DNA of 64,000 bases from Oppiella nova (Eukaryota > Arthropoda > Arachnida > Sarcoptiformes > Oppiidae), in contig CAJPVJ010000007.1 of the NCBI GenBank assembly GCA_905397405.1, positions 1 through 64,000 on the forward strand. Reading direction: 5' to 3'. Of the stretch, positions 63,535 through 64,000 are shown in pieces. The stretch's first letter is position 1, and each line of letters opens with the position of its first letter. The notes beneath the pieces are model-generated. The model did no database searches. It was not told the DNA's origin and saw only the letters and a list, made by a program, of their open reading frames with translations. A program made the translations under genes and the position numbers.

Positions 63535-64000
63535 TGTTAATCAGTTGGTAAACAATCCAACTAAAACATTTCAAGACATGTTAAGTGCACTCAAAGCAGG
63601 TTTTTGGGTAGCAACACCTTGTATTGTTGAAAGCTATGACTCTGATAAAGTCACTATCACCGCTTATCCTGCAATCAAAATACCCATGCGTAAACAAGAC
63701 GGTACAATTTCGATGGAAGAAATACCAATCCTTCAAGATGTACCTGTAATGTTCACTAGAGGTGGCGGTTGTACAATTACACACCCAATTAAAAAAGGGG
63801 ATGAATGTTTTGTAGTATTTGCTGATCGCTGTATTGATGTGTGGTGGCAGAATGGAGGTGTACAACCACCATTTGATAACCGTAAACATGACTTATCTGA
63901 TGCCTTTGCATTTTTTGCGCCTCAATCACAACCTAACCGGGTTCAAAATATTTCAACTGACGCTTTACAGATTCGCACTGATGATGGTGATTCTTTCATT
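63524..64000 (+). CDS. Gp138-type membrane-puncturing spike protein (partial)
   Basis: 159 codons to the window edge: MPYDVNQLVNNPTKTFQDML, then GFWVATPCIVESYDSDKVTI, an OB-fold as in Gp138/gp5-type spikes, and CFVVFADRCIDVWWQNGGVQ. It pierces the outer membrane as the tail contracts. It overlaps the hub gene by 11 bases and continues past 64000. Confidence 0.88.
   Translation, partial: MPYDVNQLVNNPTKTFQDMLSALKAGFWVATPCIVESYDSDKVTITAYPAIKIPMRKQDGTISMEEIPILQDVPVMFTRGGGCTITHPIKKGDECFVVFADRCIDVWWQNGGVQPPFDNRKHDLSDAFAFFAPQSQPNRVQNISTDALQIRTDDGDSFI

Larger units (their letters stand above)
30365..64000 (+). mobile_element. lambda-organised, contractile-tailed prophage (continues past window)
   Basis: From the integrase after ssrA to the last base, nearly every gene is phage-like: integrase, leftward early operon, repressor and Cro, replication, late regulator, terminase, portal, head, neck, sheath (DUF3383), tube (DUF3277), chaperone, tape measure, baseplate and Gp138 spike. 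A sheath plus tube means a myovirus-like tail. Early control follows the lambda pattern (OL, OR, PL, PR, Q). Lysis genes, tail fibres and the right attachment site are outside the window. It looks whole as far as it can be read. Several cargo genes sit between terminators or repeats. Confidence 0.95.

Overview
The window is an AT-rich gammaproteobacterial chromosome segment, almost certainly Acinetobacter. This rests on the tmRNA, the gene content (PF10118 hydrolase, yqiJ-yqiK, NlpE-like lipoprotein) and base composition; I could not run a search, so the species is open. It opens in the last codons of tuf and closes inside a phage spike gene.

Host part (1-30364). Housekeeping genes include rimI, the N-degron pair aat-bpt, trxB, ftsK, def, glpK and ssrA (tmRNA). 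Between them lie transporters (LysE, TauE/SafE, PnuC, an MHS-type MFS carrier), an NlpE-like lipoprotein, a flotillin pair (yqiJ-yqiK), a membrane GGDEF cyclase and several small membrane proteins. An amidohydrolase/CobW-GTPase/NCS1-permease operon (13886-18032) is decaying: its second and third genes each carry one in-frame stop codon. A promoter at 22400-22428 precedes a strongly folded 158-base stretch (22437-22594) that looks like an unassigned small RNA.

Prophage part (about 30365 to beyond 64000). A contractile-tailed, lambda-organised prophage sits against the 3' end of ssrA. Its order is: integrase; leftward early operon (YqaJ-like nuclease and small proteins); OL/PL; a repressor operon that also carries a nucleotidyltransferase-like protein and a 304-residue partner, at the position of lambda rexAB; OR/PR; cro; an O-like initiator with four iterons inside its gene; a DnaC-like loader; RusA; a phosphatase; a Q-like regulator with a promoter-plus-terminator leader; then terminase, portal, head, neck, sheath, tube, tail chaperone with a -1 frameshift site, tape measure, baseplate and spike genes. 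Five sites of the form GTTT-N8-AAAC (two at OL, three at OR) are the likely repressor/Cro operators. Lysis genes, tail fibres and the second attachment site lie past the window. The prophage looks whole as far as it can be read.

Accessory cargo is the most interesting material. It comprises the nucleotidyltransferase-like/304-residue pair in the immunity region; a HipA-like kinase plus HIRAN protein between two terminators in the tail operon; an LprI-like protein and a small secreted protein separated by repeated copies of the tape-measure gene's 3' end; a 692-residue repeat protein in the head operon; a portal with an extra C-terminal domain; and a probable antisense structured RNA between portal and head-morphogenesis genes.
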